In this document: positions 27,803 through 38,409 of the stretch, piece by piece
Layout of the letters: the number at the start of each line of letters is the position of its first letter
How positions within the stretch are numbered: position 1 is the first letter of the stretch
NCBI GenBank assembly: GCA_020536535.1
Contig: JAHLWZ010000832.1
Span: 1 to 64,000, forward strand
DNA length: 64,000 nucleotides
From: Pelomyxa schiedti
Lineage: Eukaryota > Evosea > Pelobiontida > Pelomyxidae
Reading direction: 5' to 3'
The notes under the pieces: generated by a model
What the model saw: only the letters and a program-made list of their open reading frames with translations
The model's database searches: none
What the model was told of the DNA's origin: nothing
Made by a program: the position numbers and the translations under genes

Positions 27803-29341
27803 ATGACCATCGCAAAAGGTGCAGGTCCCGCCTAATTTCTCCCGCCGTCGCGGGCCGACACGCCCGCCGACGCGCCAATCTGATTTGTTGCATTCATTTC
27901 TAATTGTGCTTAACACCTCACCCTTTTGTTGTTACCAGCAACCGCGCCACCTCCGCAATCGTCGGGCCCGGATTCCTCTTCCTCGTCAGAATCTTCGTCC
28001 TCTTCATCGTCCGAGAGCGAGAGCGAGAGCGAGACCGAGACCGAGACCGCCGATACTCCGAGTGCCCGCCTCGATGCGGCGCACGGAAGCACGCCAGCAG
28101 TAGCAGATTCGATCGTGCCGCGAAACCACGCGGAGCCGTACGCGTGCCCAGGGTGCAAACAATACTCGGCGGCGCAGGGCTGGTCCGAGTTCGCGAGCAG
28201 GGTTTCCGCCGTCGCCAGTCTCAAACACCACCTCAAAGTGTGCCCCGATTGGCGTAAACTGACCGGGCTGCGCAGCGAACCTTCCAAGCCCAAACGGCAG
28301 AGTCTGAGACTGAAGAAGGAACTGTTGGCCACCCAAACAAACCAGACTGGAACCGTTACTACGGAGGGGAGGCCGAAACGGACGAGGATTGCAAGAGCTG
28401 CTGCCTCGCCAAAGTATGGCGATGATACAGTTACTCTGGACGATACGGTGATACTGGAGGATCCTAATCCTAGTGAGTTTGTGGAAAACAAGTTCAAACT
28501 GGCGGAAGATATTGTCCCCAAAGGCCCTGCTACCCCCTATTCGTGCCCGCTATGCACTAACTATGTGAGGAGTTCTGGTTGGTCATGCTATAAAAAAAGG
28601 AACAGCGCTGTTGGCAGCCTCAAGCAACACATGGCTAGGTGCTATGCAAAGATGTACAAGGAGCCGGGGCAACCACCATCAAAAAATGTAAATGTAAACA
28701 GTGGAAGGGAACGACCGCAACCAGAACTTACACCATCCAAAACTGTGACATGGGCCAAAGCCAGTCTTCTTGTCCCTCTTGAATCGCACATTCCGTTTCA
28801 GTGCCCCGACTGTGAAAGCTACAAATCAACAGGATGGGCTGAATATGTATACAGGCGTTGGGCTGTGAGCTATCTGCAACAGCACTTAAATAGAGAGTGC
28901 CCCAAGACCCACAATGAAACTACCTTAAAATCAGACAAAAGTACACCTACCAAACAGGTAACTACAAAGCCCGAAACTTCAACAAAACCGGTCCAGCCAA
29001 CACAGCCTTCTCCAGAAAAACCAGGCTCTCAGAGAACAGAACCTGAAGCTCCGAAACAAGTAACTTCCCCAAAGCAGCCGGAAACTCCAACAGAACCGAA
29101 TACTTCCAAATCCCCTGCACAGCCCAAAGCCATAGAACTAGCAAAACCAACAGAAGCCACAACAAAACCGGCTGCACCAGGAACTGCCCCAGCACAACCA
29201 GATAGTTCAAAAACACCTTCAAATCCACCATCCTGTGCCACTCCAACTGACCAGTGCGTATCCGAGGAGAATCCCAGTTCACTTCCCACTGTGTGTTTTT
29301 CTCATGGATCACTTGTTCTGGCTTTCGATTTACCCTTTTGA
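27803..29341 (+). CDS. Protein with three repeats of an unusual CX2C-HX(4-5)C zinc-finger-like module
   Basis: A short first exon (MTIAK, 27803-27818) splices over a 120-nt intron to a large exon from 27939. The protein starts Ser/Glu/Thr-rich (SESESESETETET). Three spaced modules follow, each with CPxC, an aromatic plus GW, an R-x3-AV helix and H-x(4-5)-C: YACPGCKQYSAAQGWSEF...HHLKVCP (about 28136-28247), YSCPLCTNYVRSSGWSCY...QHMARC (about 28538-28643) and FQCPDCESYKSTGWAEYV...QHLNRECP (about 28796-28900). The C-terminal ~140 residues are a Pro/Lys/Thr-rich tail. The modules look like zinc-binding DNA- or protein-interaction units, but the long CX2C-to-H gap with an internal Trp is not the classical C2H2 finger. 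I do not recognise a named family. Confidence 0.65.
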
Positions 29342-29579
29342 TAAGGTTCGACCCCACGGCAATGTGTCTGCAGAAGTCTCACGTCCGGCTCACAAGCGTC
29401 AAAGGGCACTTTGAACAGGAAAAATTGGGATTTGTAGATACAGACAAAGAACACAATAGAAATTTTTTTGTTTTATTGCCTTTTTACCCAAAGGTTCCTT
29501 CCTCACTTTGGAAAAGTTTTTAGCCTTTACATTTGTTGTGTGCTGTTTGTTGTGGTGGCTGTGGCTCTGATTCGTGGGA

Positions 29580-31842
29580 TCAAAATCTTGGTGCTCTCCA
29601 GAGGCACAGTGCGTTGTCAGTGTTGCCTGCCAAAAAAGCAGGTGCATCACGCCAGTAGAAGGAAACCAGAGTCTTGATGCCCCTAGAGGCAAGCTTGGGA
29701 AGCCTTAGTTCAGATAGGGGGCTGGGGCTGCTTGTGGTTGGAGATGCTATTGTTGCTGTTGCTGTTGCTGTTGCTGTAGCTGTAGCTGTCGCTGTTGCTG
29801 TTGTTGTTGGGACAAGAAGCTCGCCACTGGTGGATATTGTCAAAGCAGCCGGACCGCAGCCGGAGTTTGATCTCATTGACCGCGGGGTGGTGGGGTTGTA
29901 TTGAGTGGATTGGGCAGAACCCGAACCGCTGACGGCGAGGGTGCTGATTCCGCTCTGCGAGAGGAAGGAACTCCCGCTAAAACTTCCGGAACCGGCCCCT
30001 GGTGAGCCACTTGCACCACCGTCGGATTGAGGAAGGGGAGGACTTGGCATTGGGAAGTTGAATTCGTGTATTTTGTTGAAGTGATTGGCTGGATCCCAGC
30101 ATATCACTGCCCCACTCAAATCAGATGACAATACTAAATTCTGAAACATGCATAAGCGAGTGACTTCTTTTTGATGAACAAGTTTCTTGATTTCCTGGGG
30201 AAAGTAAAAACCAATATCATGAATGATGTTCTGACTCCAACCTTCCCATCAGAGTTCATTACAAACATGGTGTTCCCACAAGCAACAAGCATGAGGAACC
30301 CAACTGGCTGCAAAGCACCCACTCGCCAACTTGTGTGGAGGGGAATCTCAGTGACGGGGGCACTGTCAGAACTAGCAGAATTGGAAGGTAGGCTGGTAGA
30401 AATAATACGAATGAGATCAAAGCAGCCCAACCAGACGTGATTTCCCAAGAAAGCTATACTGTTTATCACCTGATTAACAGTAAGACGTCCTTTGACTTTA
30501 CCACTCTTTTGACAGTGAGTACAAGAATGCTGTAATTGTAAACCAGACCTCTGTGATAATGACTATTTGACTGTTATTACTCGCTGGCGCACAGCTCCAA
30601 ATTTCGGGATCAACCCCTGGGGATTCATTCACTACTAAGCATCGTACAAAACTATGCTCTGCGTCATGGACCAGGTACTTCTTGCACTTAAATGTCTGGT
30701 GCAGCCATTAGTTTCAACACCTTGAGGTGGGATTAAGACCTTTGAGTTCACAGACCAAACAGTGGATTGCTCACTGCTCACGAAAACGTTGTTTTTTACA
30801 TGTACCATTGCGTAAATCCTTGATTTGTGGACTTGAATGGTATTTATAAGATCCAGATTTTGGGAATTCCACAAGGAAATAGCGCCCTCGGTTCCTCCAA
30901 CCTGTAGAACATGAGAAAGAAATATCAATATTCACTTGGACAGACCCATATAGTACCGTCCACCACAAGAACACTACAGACCCGTCCACCAGGGACAGGG
31001 GGCAATGTCGTAGGCTCCAAATTAAACACAAGATGTGGCTAGATGTTAATCTCTTTCAGAAGAATTTAATTGAAGAACAAATGATACTTTTAGAGCTGCT
31101 CCCACAGCAGGTGTTACAGTGATCTAAGTGCGATTAGTGGTCACTTAATAGCATATAATTTGACAACCTGATTAAGAAGGGAGGAAGATGAATTGGACAT
31201 TGTCGAAGTGGCAGATATTGCGATAGGACGTAAAGCAGTACTAATTGGCTCAGGAGGAGGAGGGAGCGTATAAGGTGGGGTGCTAGTGTTACTGTGATGT
31301 TGTCCGTGCTCGGATTCGATGCTAGATTGAGCGCGGTGGTGGTGGTGATGGTGCTCGTGCTGCTCGCCTTCCGGATTCCTGGGACTTTTGAGGAGTCGTG
31401 CACTTCGCGGGGTAGTAGATACAGAACTTTTTTGTTGTTTTTGTTAGAATGACAGCTACTAAAGTTGCACTTACGGGTCTGAACTCTGTGAGTCCTGGCC
31501 GATCGTTAGAGAAGGTAATTTAGGAATGTTTATCGTCAGTGTCCTAGCTGTCGAAAGAACAGTTGACTGTGAATTTTCTTCGGGTTCGTCGTCTTTCCCA
31601 TGTTTGCTGTGTTTCGATTGCCTTTTGCTGTTGGAAGTATCACTGTCGTCTGTGGCAGTGGTCGTCGTATTAATAGTGTTTTCATTCGGGAGGGTGTGAT
31701 GGCGCTGGGACTTCAAAACCAGCGGTTCGTCTTCAGTCGCGTCGGGGTGCTCTGGGTCTTCGTCTTTGTTGCTTGTATCAGCAGTGTTGTCTTTGTCTTG
31801 TTTGCGCCCTTGTTGTTCGTCCCCGATCGCGGCTTTGTCCAT
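29580..31842 (-). CDS. WD40-repeat protein
   Basis: Exon 1 (31842-about 31474) encodes an acidic, Lys/Asp/Glu-rich disordered start. The next exon (about 31396-31172) is Ser/Pro/His-rich (EHEHHHHHHRAQS). A beta-propeller follows: VGGTEGAISLWNSQNLDLIN and SRIYAMVHVKNNVFVSS (about 30640-30900), an exon with NSIAFLGNHVWLGCFDLIRI (about 30470-30410), then QNLVLSSDLSGAVICWDPAN (about 30140-30080). The last blade is LVSFYWRDAPAFLAGNTDNA, which closes CLWRAPRF at 29580. A Thr/Ala-alternating microsatellite tract (about 29740-29810) sits in a loop before it. WD40 proteins are scaffolds, and nothing here identifies the partner. Confidence 0.65.
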
Positions 31843-32008
31843 TCAAGATCTTGAAACAAAAATGCAAAAAAAATGAAAAGAAAGAGCACAGAAAAGATCG
31901 TATGCACGGAAATCTGGTTTCGGCGCGTGATGTGCGCGCACACCCAAGAGAAAAAGCCAGATCCGGGGGATTTTGATTGACTTGACTTTTTGACGTGCTG
32001 CTCTTGGC

Positions 32009-34137
32009 CTAAGTTTTGCCAGCCAGTTGCTTGAAATAGTCGAGATTCCGGGCCACGGCGCCAGTAACGTTGTGGGGATCTACGACGGTTGCAGTGTCGG
32101 CGGCGAACGAGATCCACACGTGGTTGGAGAATGAAGTGACCGCAAATGTGCTGCTCACGTAGCCCACGGTGGGGTTGAGTCCAATAACGGCTCTCACTGG
32201 GTTGCCAAGGACGTACATCTGTTGATTGGGGTGAGTGCCCGCTTTTTTTTTTAGTATAATAAACACATGTTTATGATTAAAATTTATGATATGACAAATG
32301 GCGGATTTCGGTTGTGTTGGAGGGATGTCACTACACTTTATTTATTTACTTTTTGGCGTTACTTACCTGCTTTGCAGGACCAGGAATGCTGGCGTAGGCC
32401 AAGCTTGCCTAGAAAGGATCACAAGTAAAAGTAAATTGAAAGATGTAGATTTAGTGCTGAATGATGTACCTTGGTTGAGATTGTCTTGTGAAGGCTTGGG
32501 AGGACACATCGAGGGAGAAACCCAACAATTTTCCAAATTACAGTCCCAGATATCAACTCTGACATTACCTTTTTGTGATCAAAGTTTCTATTGATAGTAT
32601 TGGTTCTGCCCAAGTTAGGAGGTCATCTTACCTGTGGACTGTCTTTAGAACTTCCTCTGCGGAACCACTCCCTAAAGGAAGCTTCAAAGCAACTGTTCCA
32701 AACTGGTTTCCCACGATGAGAGAATTTGCAGTTGGAAGTCGCATATTTGGGGACACTGCCATATGGATGGAAGGCGGCATTGCTGTTTTATTTGGATATT
32801 GCTCTTGCAAGGCGCAACAAATACAAGAAAGAATCTATGTCACATTGTAAGTCATAGGGCAGGCTGGAATAGGGAACATACTAGACTGTTGAAGGAAGCA
32901 TTTAAAGCGTGAGCAGTAGCTTTGTAGTCATCCAGAGTGCCCAAGTCACACCAAGCAACCCGGCACTCCCCTGTTCTCCATTACTTTTCACTTGATATTT
33001 TCAAGGATTTTGACCTGTTATATTTGGCAAGGCGGGGCGGAAGATCCCGTCAGGGTCTGCAGGTGTCATTCCTTGTCTCCAGAATGCAAAAAAGGATGCA
33101 AGAAACAGTTTGAGTGCATTTCCGCTTGAAATTTTATTGGCAATTCTATTTGCCATTTCTGTTGCCCAATGGGCGGCTTCCTTGACCCTACGGTGATGTG
33201 AATAGTCATTCTACTCCAACAGTACCTTACTCTAATCCTGTATCTGGCTTATCTGTCATCATGGATACCAAAATACTTGCAAACGCTATTCCATCAGCCA
33301 CACAGTGATGGCATCTAAGAGAAAATGCCCAGCCCGAAACAGGAGGTGAGCCTCTACTGGAAGAAAAGCCACACTCAACCAAGTTAATATTCTCTATGAC
33401 GTGGATCTAGTGAAGTATTTTTTTCTAAGCCTAGAAGGAGCTTATAGACCTCCCACAGTGGCTTCGAGAAATCTGTTGGCTTTGAACGAATTCTGGACAG
33501 AAGAGCCTCAAGTTCCGATTTCGATCCTAATGTCTCCAATTTAGTGGAGACTTTGAAAAAGGCAGGTCGTACGACCTGAACTTAATCGAGACACAGAGAT
33601 GTGCTGGTCTAGATGCACAACACACCTTTCCCAAAAAAAACTCTAAGTACTTTCAGTGGGACAAATAATTGGAGGAAGGAAGTTACACACTTCTCTGTGT
33701 TTCCGTAAAGTTTGGTTCATTCTGGGTTTGTAAGTATAGTCGAAGCAAAAAAAAAAAGAGTTAATAGTACCTTTTTATAGCTCCAACTCGACTTTTGACA
33801 AGAGCAAAAAACTTGTTTCTCTCAAACATGCCCTCAATGACACAAAGGGCCTACCAGGGGTATGAGAACACACCAAATAAATATTCCTTACCATTGGCAT
33901 TACAGGACCTTTAGGTAAATCTGCCCTGGCCATGGCCAAGTCAAGAAACTCCAAATGGTCAGCACTCTCCGGAATTCTAAAAAAAACCTGATTTAGACCT
34001 GGAGACAGAAAAACATGTGGAAGCTACTCCAACACACCGTGGCCAACAGAACTGTGCACAGCAATATAATATTACTACTGCCCACCAAGGTAATATCAAG
34101 CAAGCCACCAACCAGTTACTCCCATACAACCTAACAT
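32009..34137 (-). CDS. Wax ester synthase/diacylglycerol acyltransferase-like O-acyltransferase (WSD1 type)
   Basis: Many short exons on the minus strand. A hydrophobic, probably membrane-anchoring N-terminus (about 34120-34040) is followed by LEFLDLAMARADLPKG. The acyltransferase signature HHCVADGIAF, a match to HHxxxDG, lies at about 33310-33280. Further blocks are IHMAVSPNMRLPTANSLIVG and NQFGTVALKLPLGSGSAEEV (about 32780-32650). The C-terminal domain reads ASIPGPAKQ|MYVLGNPVRAVIGLNP, then FSNHVWISFAADT, ending KQLAGKT at 32009. These features are those of WS/DGAT enzymes, which join acyl-CoA to fatty alcohol or diacylglycerol to make storage lipid. The 5' end is not resolved: no ATG joins cleanly to the first conserved exon, so the start is approximate. 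Confidence 0.7.
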
Positions 34138-34498
34138 TCTCCAATTAAAAAAGAAAGTTTGAGCACAGAAGGGGAACAGAGCGGCGAAAACAAAACCGGC
34201 CATAATTGGCATGCTTGTATTTCCTTTTTGCTGCCACCCACAATAGCACACCCAACGTAAGCGAAAAGGCCCACTGCCAGTTTGTCATTTATTTGAAAGC
34301 ACCGCTGTGTAAGTGTTCTGAAATTGAGGTGAGTGCGTGGTACGATGGACTTGATGAGGGTGCAGCACTGACCTAAGCACCTAACCTATGAAGAACCCGT
34401 TGGTCGTGGGACAGATTTGGCTTGCAATTCGTCCCTTGACCAATCAAGAGGTCAAATCAGAGGGAATCTGTGCTGCGAAAACTTTCTTTTTGTTGTTG
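34138..34498. promoter_or_regulatory. Divergent intergenic region
   Basis: The gap between the approximate 5' end of the WS/DGAT gene and the next plus-strand gene. It contains a CCAAT-like ACCAATCAAG at about 34439. An in-frame ATG lies upstream at 34388, but the later ATG (34499) is the better start. No RNA gene is visible. Confidence 0.3.
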
Positions 34499-35902
34499 AT
34501 GGACGCATGCGGCCGATTCTGTGGGCTTGTGACCCAGTACGCCGACCGATTCCGGTTCCCAACTCCCAGCTTCGAGACCGCATCTGAAAACAAGCCAGAT
34601 AAGGACGACGGGGGTGATAACGACAACGAGGACGAGAACGACGACGCCGACGACGAGGAGCCTAAACGTGACGTGTCGAGAATTCCCAACTTGGCGTACT
34701 TGTGCTCCAGGCAAATTGCCTCGCGAATTGCATCCAACGCCAGGCACCGCAAGGCGACGCCTCGGGGCACCCAAAGTCCCAGCAGCCGCAGTTGCAATTC
34801 GACTGGAGATGAAAGGAATAAGGAGGGCGCGGGGCGAGTTCCGGAACCTGGTGGGGTTTCTTGTGGGAGCGCGGGCAATTGTGGGAGGAGCCAGGACGCC
34901 GTAGTCGGTGGGGATTTGGTTGCACTGCCGATTCCGTGCCAGGAGGGCATTTTGAACGCATCAAATGTGGTCAGTGAGTGGCTGGCCTGCAGGGACGCAA
35001 TCCTACACGGCCCGGCGAGGCCAGAAGAATGCAATTGTGGGACCGCCTGCACCTGCGCCGGCAAGTCCTCTCGCTCCTCCCCTTCTTCTTCTTCTTCTTC
35101 TTCTTCTTCTTCTTCTTCTTCTTCTTCTTCTTCTTCGCGGAATGGCCTGGAGGACATTTGCGGCGCCGTTGTGGATTCTAGTGCGGAAAATATTCTCAGT
35201 CGTGCGCAGAGGGCTGGGGTGCTTGTTCTGCCTCCGGGACACGAGATTTGCAAGTGCAGCCTCATGTCACAGGAGAGGCTGCTGTGGACGGCTTATTTCA
35301 ACTCTGTGTGCTCGACCGAGGTGTGCTCGAACAAGGAGCGCCGCGCCGTGGTCGCGTGCAAGAGGGCCGTTGGGGGGATGTCCTACAACCTAGGGGAGAC
35401 CGTGGACAAGATTATGGGAGGCGTTGTGGCCGCCGGCCTGCATCCCATTGGAGTAGGAGTTACTTGCCTGGCACTTCTTCTTGGTGCCAGAGTTCTATCC
35501 GCTCATCTCCGGAGAGTTGCTGCCAATGTTCTGAGGTTCGTTGGCCGGTGGGTGTTCACAAGGGGGATGCACCACATTGCCTGGAATTTGGAATCCTCGA
35601 TCCCGGGCACCAGACTTAGCAGGAAAAGTGCACTATACCAGAACTGGTGGCCGCGTACCCCTGAATGGGTGACCAAGATTGTTGACTCTGTACACTGGCA
35701 GCTCACAGACCCCGGTCTATCATTTGACAACGCCGTGGCTGTAAGAAGTGCCGCCGTTGGTGTCACTGTTGTGTACATAGGATTGGTAGCTGTGAGGAAG
35801 TGGCTGGAAATACGTTCCAAGCGCAGACAAGCATGTGAATTGGCTGAGGCCTTCATGCTCTGGAAGCGTGGTGTATTGGGACCAACTACTAAAAAAGGCT
35901 GA
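34499..35902 (+). CDS. Unknown protein with poly-Ser tract and C-terminal membrane segments
   Basis: A single-exon reading frame of about 467 residues from ATG 34499. It has an acidic Asp/Glu/Asn run (about 34600-34665), a helical IPNLAYLCSRQIASRIASNA block and a Cys-rich CNCGTACTCAG motif just before a poly-Ser tract. After the tract comes a globular part (EICKCSLMSQERLLWTAYFN, CSTEVCSNKERRAVVACKRA). The C-terminal third has two hydrophobic segments: HPIGVGVTCLALLLGARVL (about 35443-35500) and RSAAVGVTVVYIGLVAV (about 35743-35793). Between them is a Trp-rich stretch (NWWPRTPEWV). A membrane protein of the ER or mitochondrion is plausible. I do not recognise a family. An in-frame ATG at 34388 is rejected because it reads through a CCAAT-like promoter. 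Confidence 0.55.
   Translation: MDACGRFCGLVTQYADRFRFPTPSFETASENKPDKDDGGDNDNEDENDDADDEEPKRDVSRIPNLAYLCSRQIASRIASNARHRKATPRGTQSPSSRSCNSTGDERNKEGAGRVPEPGGVSCGSAGNCGRSQDAVVGGDLVALPIPCQEGILNASNVVSEWLACRDAILHGPARPEECNCGTACTCAGKSSRSSPSSSSSSSSSSSSSSSSSSRNGLEDICGAVVDSSAENILSRAQRAGVLVLPPGHEICKCSLMSQERLLWTAYFNSVCSTEVCSNKERRAVVACKRAVGGMSYNLGETVDKIMGGVVAAGLHPIGVGVTCLALLLGARVLSAHLRRVAANVLRFVGRWVFTRGMHHIAWNLESSIPGTRLSRKSALYQNWWPRTPEWVTKIVDSVHWQLTDPGLSFDNAVAVRSAAVGVTVVYIGLVAVRKWLEIRSKRRQACELAEAFMLWKRGVLGPTTKKG
35084..35138. repeat. (CTT)n microsatellite coding poly-Ser
   Basis: A run of TTC/CTT triplets, about 18 units, preceded by imperfect units. In the coding frame it reads TCT and encodes uninterrupted Ser. 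It is a length-variable tract within the unknown membrane protein. Confidence 0.9.
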
Positions 35903-35985
35903 AGGGAACACACTGTGCAAGTCCAATTTAAATAGAAAACTTTTATGGTTTTTTTCTTGCTTTTTTCACTCAACAAAGAAAAGTG

Positions 35986-38020
35986 TCAACTTCTGTAAGG
36001 CACAAGACCTGGCAGTGATGAGGTGTGTATCTGTTCCAGGAACTCCACTGGACGGGTAATAGCACCGGCAAATGTTGATGTGCTAACAACTACAAGGAAG
36101 TGCTCGTTGGCAGCCACTGCAATGTGGTCACCGCGATTATCAGAGGAGAATGTTGCACTGTGTGAGGAAACTTTTGTTGGGTGGTACATCAGCAGTCCAA
36201 CTCCGACGTTGAGTGCTGGAGAGGGGGCATTCTTGCTGTTGCTGTTGGCAAAGAATGCTTTGAATTGTTGCACATAATTCTCAGTTATTAAAGGTAGGTT
36301 GGACTCTGCACATAGTCTGGAAAATATCTGGCGGCATATAAATAATAGAAGGGAAGTAACCAATATACCTGCTGCTCGTGGGAGATGAAGAATTCATTCC
36401 ATGTTTTAGATACAAGACGCACTGACAGGAGTGATTTCACATCTAGGTTTCCCATAATGTGTAGAGTCAATGCATTCCCAATAGCAGCGAATAAATGTGC
36501 CTCGGGTGATGTCACCTGTGGGTAGTGTAACCTAGAAGAGGAAAGTGGGTGTAAACCTTGTTGGGAGGCGTCATCCGTACGAACTTGCTGAAAGATTGTA
36601 AAGCTTCAAGGGAAGGAAACGAAATATTGTGGTGTGGACCATCTGAGAATTGTTTATCCCCAAGAAGCTTCCCATCAAGAGTGGAAACCAGCTTTATTCG
36701 AAATTAGAATGGAAGACAGCCAGTAAGTATCTTACAATGTAATTAATATCTTGCATGCTCTTCTGAGCCACATATCCAGAAAGAAGTGCATTCAACTGTT
36801 CATGTAATTCAATAGGTCCTCCACAAACACAACTTGTATCCAAAGCCATTGGATGGTGAAGAAGCTGATGCATGCTTGGGATCATGGTGTGGTCGAGGGC
36901 GAAGTGCATTATCTGGGTTTTTTTTACTAAAGGCGCCGCCCAATAGAATTTTCCTTACTTGTGTTCGTGTTCGTGCAGAGAGGAAAGTAGCCAAATCTGG
37001 AACTCTTCTCAGGAATGCTTCCAATCCCTCAGCGTATCCTACAACAAATTATTTCTTTCTCCTTCACTTGAAACGGAAACCTGGAGCTTGCCGAATATGG
37101 AGAATAACTGATTCTGCACACTGTCCGATTGTCTCAGGAGAAGCAAACGGAAGCAGTTGATCAAGAGAAGGACCTTTGGAAAGGTTCATCAAAATCCTAA
37201 GACCAGATAAGAGTTTCTTGACATTTTGGTTGCTACTGTCTGATATCATCTTGTGTGTACGTCTGAGATTGCAGGACTTGAACAACAAAGTCAGTATCTT
37301 CATTATGCAGCTGGCTCTTTATCAAGGATTCGAGGATCTCTTTGTTGTACTTTGCTTTCATTTCGGGGGAGAACTTTGGGTAAACTAACTTCATTATCTT
37401 GCCACTTTTCGCAAAGATTCTAATTTAGGTGAAAGGAAGTCCCAAAATTATATATAGATACTACTTTGTGTACGCCTCCAAGACACCAGGCAGAGAAAGG
37501 TCCGGGTGCATAGAAGAAGCAAGGTCTGTCTGGAAAATTCAAAAGGAAGTTCTAGGTTGAAAGTACATACTATTTGAGTCGGAGATAGTGTGGGGCAATT
37601 AGCAATTGTGAGAAATAAATCAGAGTCCTCACTAGATTCAGTGACAATTTTCTTCAGTGCAGCACAATGTGGTGCATATTTAAGCATCAATAAAACCCAA
37701 GAATTTCTTTCCAAAGCGGAAGCTTCACCAATCAAGTCACCCTGAGACAATCCTTACAATTACAATAAATAAAATAAAATAAAATAAAAAAAGGAAAAAA
37801 AAACCATAGGGCTCCAATGTGGCCAATTATTGTTGTTTGCCCTGACCACGGCGGCTGCCCACGCGTCCCATAACTGTGCATCTGCGGCGGGAGATAACAA
37901 TATCTCCCGACACACCTTTACGCCGCCCTCAGTTCCGGCGAATCTTATCAGCCTCGATACCGTTGCAGATCTCCCCTTGTTGTTTGCTGGTGCCGGTGCT
38001 GGGGGTGGCGGGGCTGACAT
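35986..38020 (-). CDS. F-box-like helical repeat protein
   Basis: Several exons on the minus strand. The start is Pro/Ala-rich (MSAPPPPAPAPANNKGRSAT) and is followed by helical blocks that look like divergent ARM/HEAT units (LERNSWVLLMLKYAPHCAAL, about 37710-37650; EMKAKYNKEILESLIKS, near 37350-37310). An F-box-like segment reads IMGNLDVKSLLSVRLVSKTW and NEFFISHEQQVYW (about 36460-36360). The last exon (about 36310-35986) encodes a beta-rich domain (NVGVGLLMYHPTKVSSHSAT, GDHIAVAANEHFLVVVSTST). An F-box would place it in an SCF ubiquitin ligase as the substrate adaptor, but the match is short. The stop is 83 bp from the convergent upstream gene. Confidence 0.5.
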
Positions 38021-38409
38021 TTCCTTCTATCAAGTCCGCCAACGCTGCGCTGGAAAAAAAACTTGGTGTTGTGGGGAAATTTCCCGGATCGTGTTCTTCG
38101 TGTTGCAGGACGTGATCATTGTGTCGTTTGGTTGGGTTTACCTGGAAGACATGATTGAACATTCTTTGGTCAACGAGGTGCTTGGCAGTCCGGGGTATTA
38201 ATTATGCCAAATTTCGGGACACGGGCTTAGGTAGGAGTGATACTCAGAGATCTCCATCCCATCAAAAGTCAACTTTGAGGGTGCAACTGTTTTTATTTTC
38301 GTTTCTTTTTTATTTTCGCGAAGACCTTTGGTGACAGGGAGGCACCACCCGTTACGCAACAATAACGATAGATCCTTCACTATAAATTCATAACAGAGTA
38401 GAGAGTGAG
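38021..38409. promoter_or_regulatory. Divergent promoter region, F-box-like gene and ribophorin II
   Basis: About 389 bp between two outward genes. A minus-strand frame (38198-38482) crosses it but overlaps the signal peptide of ribophorin II in the opposite direction and has no similarity, so it is taken as chance. T-rich runs lie near 38288-38320. Confidence 0.4.

Noticed and set aside
27591-27893. Minus-strand frame of 100 codons
   Set aside because: It overlaps the first exon and intron of the zinc-finger gene, has no similarity, and starts in a GC-rich region where stops are rare.
32009-32266. First thought to be the C-terminus of a translation factor (eIF6-like)
   Set aside because: The upstream exons carry HHCVADGIAF and ASIPGP, which place the block at the end of a WS/DGAT acyltransferase.
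34444-35265. Minus-strand 273-codon frame with poly-Glu
   Set aside because: It is the antisense of the poly-Ser tract (CTT/GAA) of the plus-strand gene, with no start context or similarity.
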